NCBI RefSeq assembly: GCF_029439455.1
Contig: NZ_JAQFVG010000302.1
Span: forward strand, 1-40,852
Origin: Caballeronia sp. BR00000012568055
GTDB lineage: Bacteria > Pseudomonadota > Gammaproteobacteria > Burkholderiales > Burkholderiaceae
DNA length: 40,852 bases
Direction: 5' to 3'
The notes under the pieces: model-generated
Seen by the model: only the letters and a program-made list of their open reading frames with translations
What the model was told of the DNA's origin: nothing
Database searches by the model: none
Part shown: positions 40,489 to 40,852 of the stretch, in pieces
Position numbering within the stretch: the stretch's first letter is position 1
Layout: every line of letters begins with the position of its first letter
Translations under genes and position numbers: made by a program

Positions 40489-40852
40489 TTTGAGGTTACG
40501 TGTCGGTGCGTATTTGTGATTTTACATAACATAAATTAGCAAATTTTAACTTGTAGGTCCCAAGTTCAAATCTATGGCCAGCCCGAATTTTGCAACCTTT
40601 GGTTTTGACAGTGTGTGGCTTGCGCAAATCTATCCGGAATCGTGCCGGACGCTCGTCCGTTGTTCCGAGATGAAAACCGCACCGGTCGAACCTCAAAATG
40701 TCGGCAGCTGCTTGTGAGCTGTAGAACTTGTCAGGTTATTCGTCCGGTCGCTGAGCCGTTGACCATCAATCTCCAGCAGTCGCAAAACCTGGTTAGCAAA
40801 ATCTCAAATCGTGCGAACCAACAACGAACCGTGATATTCCGTGTGCTTCGTG
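40489..40852. other. 364-base AT-richer tail with tRNA-3'-end-like fragment
   Basis: No gene is supported. GC falls clearly after the sigma gene, especially 40510-40560. At 40560-40585 lies CCAAG-TTCAAAT-CTaTGG followed by CCAGCCC and G: a T-arm with the standard TTCAAAT loop (one bulged A) and a 7-base acceptor 3' strand plus discriminator. No matching D- or anticodon arm precedes it and no CCA follows, so it is not a functional tRNA; it could be a remnant or an attachment-site scar. Confidence 0.35.

Noticed and set aside
1..40852. CRISPR array, rRNA, intact tRNA, insertion sequence or prophage genes
   Set aside because: None seen: no regularly spaced repeats, no transposase or integrase motifs, and the only tRNA-like piece is a 3' fragment at 40560-40585.

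Overview
The window is about 60% GC or higher, densely packed, and reads as chromosomal DNA of a Burkholderiaceae bacterium (Paraburkholderia or Caballeronia type). The placement rests on protein style and gene order: ygfZ/mltG/tmk/holB/tatD housekeeping genes, SYLF lipoprotein, PsiF-repeat protein, DUF2917 protein, and MCP ending in DWETF. It was made by reading, not by database search. I see no rRNA, intact tRNA, CRISPR array, insertion sequence or prophage.

Layout. 1-1391 (minus): 5' part of an NRDE/TANGO2-like gene and ygfZ. 1473-6673 (plus): mltG, tmk, holB, a GNAT acetyltransferase, tatD, a periplasmic ankyrin-repeat protein and a Rap1a/Tai-like secreted protein. 6838-10831 (plus): an osmotic-stress set of MscS-type channel, trehalose-6-phosphate synthase and a GT4 glycosyltransferase, closed by a bidirectional terminator. 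10922-13487: small envelope or unknown genes (SYLF lipoprotein, two-helix membrane protein, PsiF-repeat protein, 93-aa unknown). 13747-19712 (plus): ribose-type ABC operon rbsB-rbsA-rbsC followed by a LacI-type regulator and ribokinase, then a Tar-type chemoreceptor. 21674-22422: a hydratase/FAH-family gene broken by a frameshift. 22812-27796 (plus): the conserved prkA-yeaH-spoVR stress cluster, closed by a terminator. 27830-33424: AI-2E-type permease, RarD-type permease, aldo/keto reductase, MdtD-like efflux pump and a divergent LysR regulator. 33484-35535: a tannase/feruloyl esterase-family protein convergent with a DUF2917 protein. 35644-37831 (minus): a short ORF with its own promoter and terminator, and a large lipoprotein with a possible glycosidase fold. 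38320-40488 (plus): YCII/DGPF protein, VOC protein and an ECF42-like sigma factor. 40489-40852: AT-richer, no gene, with a tRNA-3'-end-like fragment.

How genes work together. The rbs genes form a complete sugar import and phosphorylation pathway with its own regulator; the next gene, a chemoreceptor, may or may not be functionally linked. MscS plus OtsA fit hypo- and hyper-osmotic defence. PrkA, YeaH and SpoVR are a kinase, a VWA protein and a partner usually induced together under starvation. YCII, VOC and the sigma factor form a typical ECF42-like operon.

The most interesting unexplained item is at 35593-35770 on the minus strand: a near-consensus promoter placed so that the transcript would be leaderless, a 29-codon ORF, then a U-tailed terminator upstream of the DUF2917 gene. 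A segment inside the short ORF can pair with the terminator's left arm, which is the layout of an attenuator or a dual-function small RNA. Other structure worth checking: an 18-bp hairpin just upstream of the glycosyltransferase ribosome binding site, paired loss of the tannase-family cysteines, a threefold 12-bp repeat between mdtD and lysR, and candidate LacI-family operators around the rbs genes.
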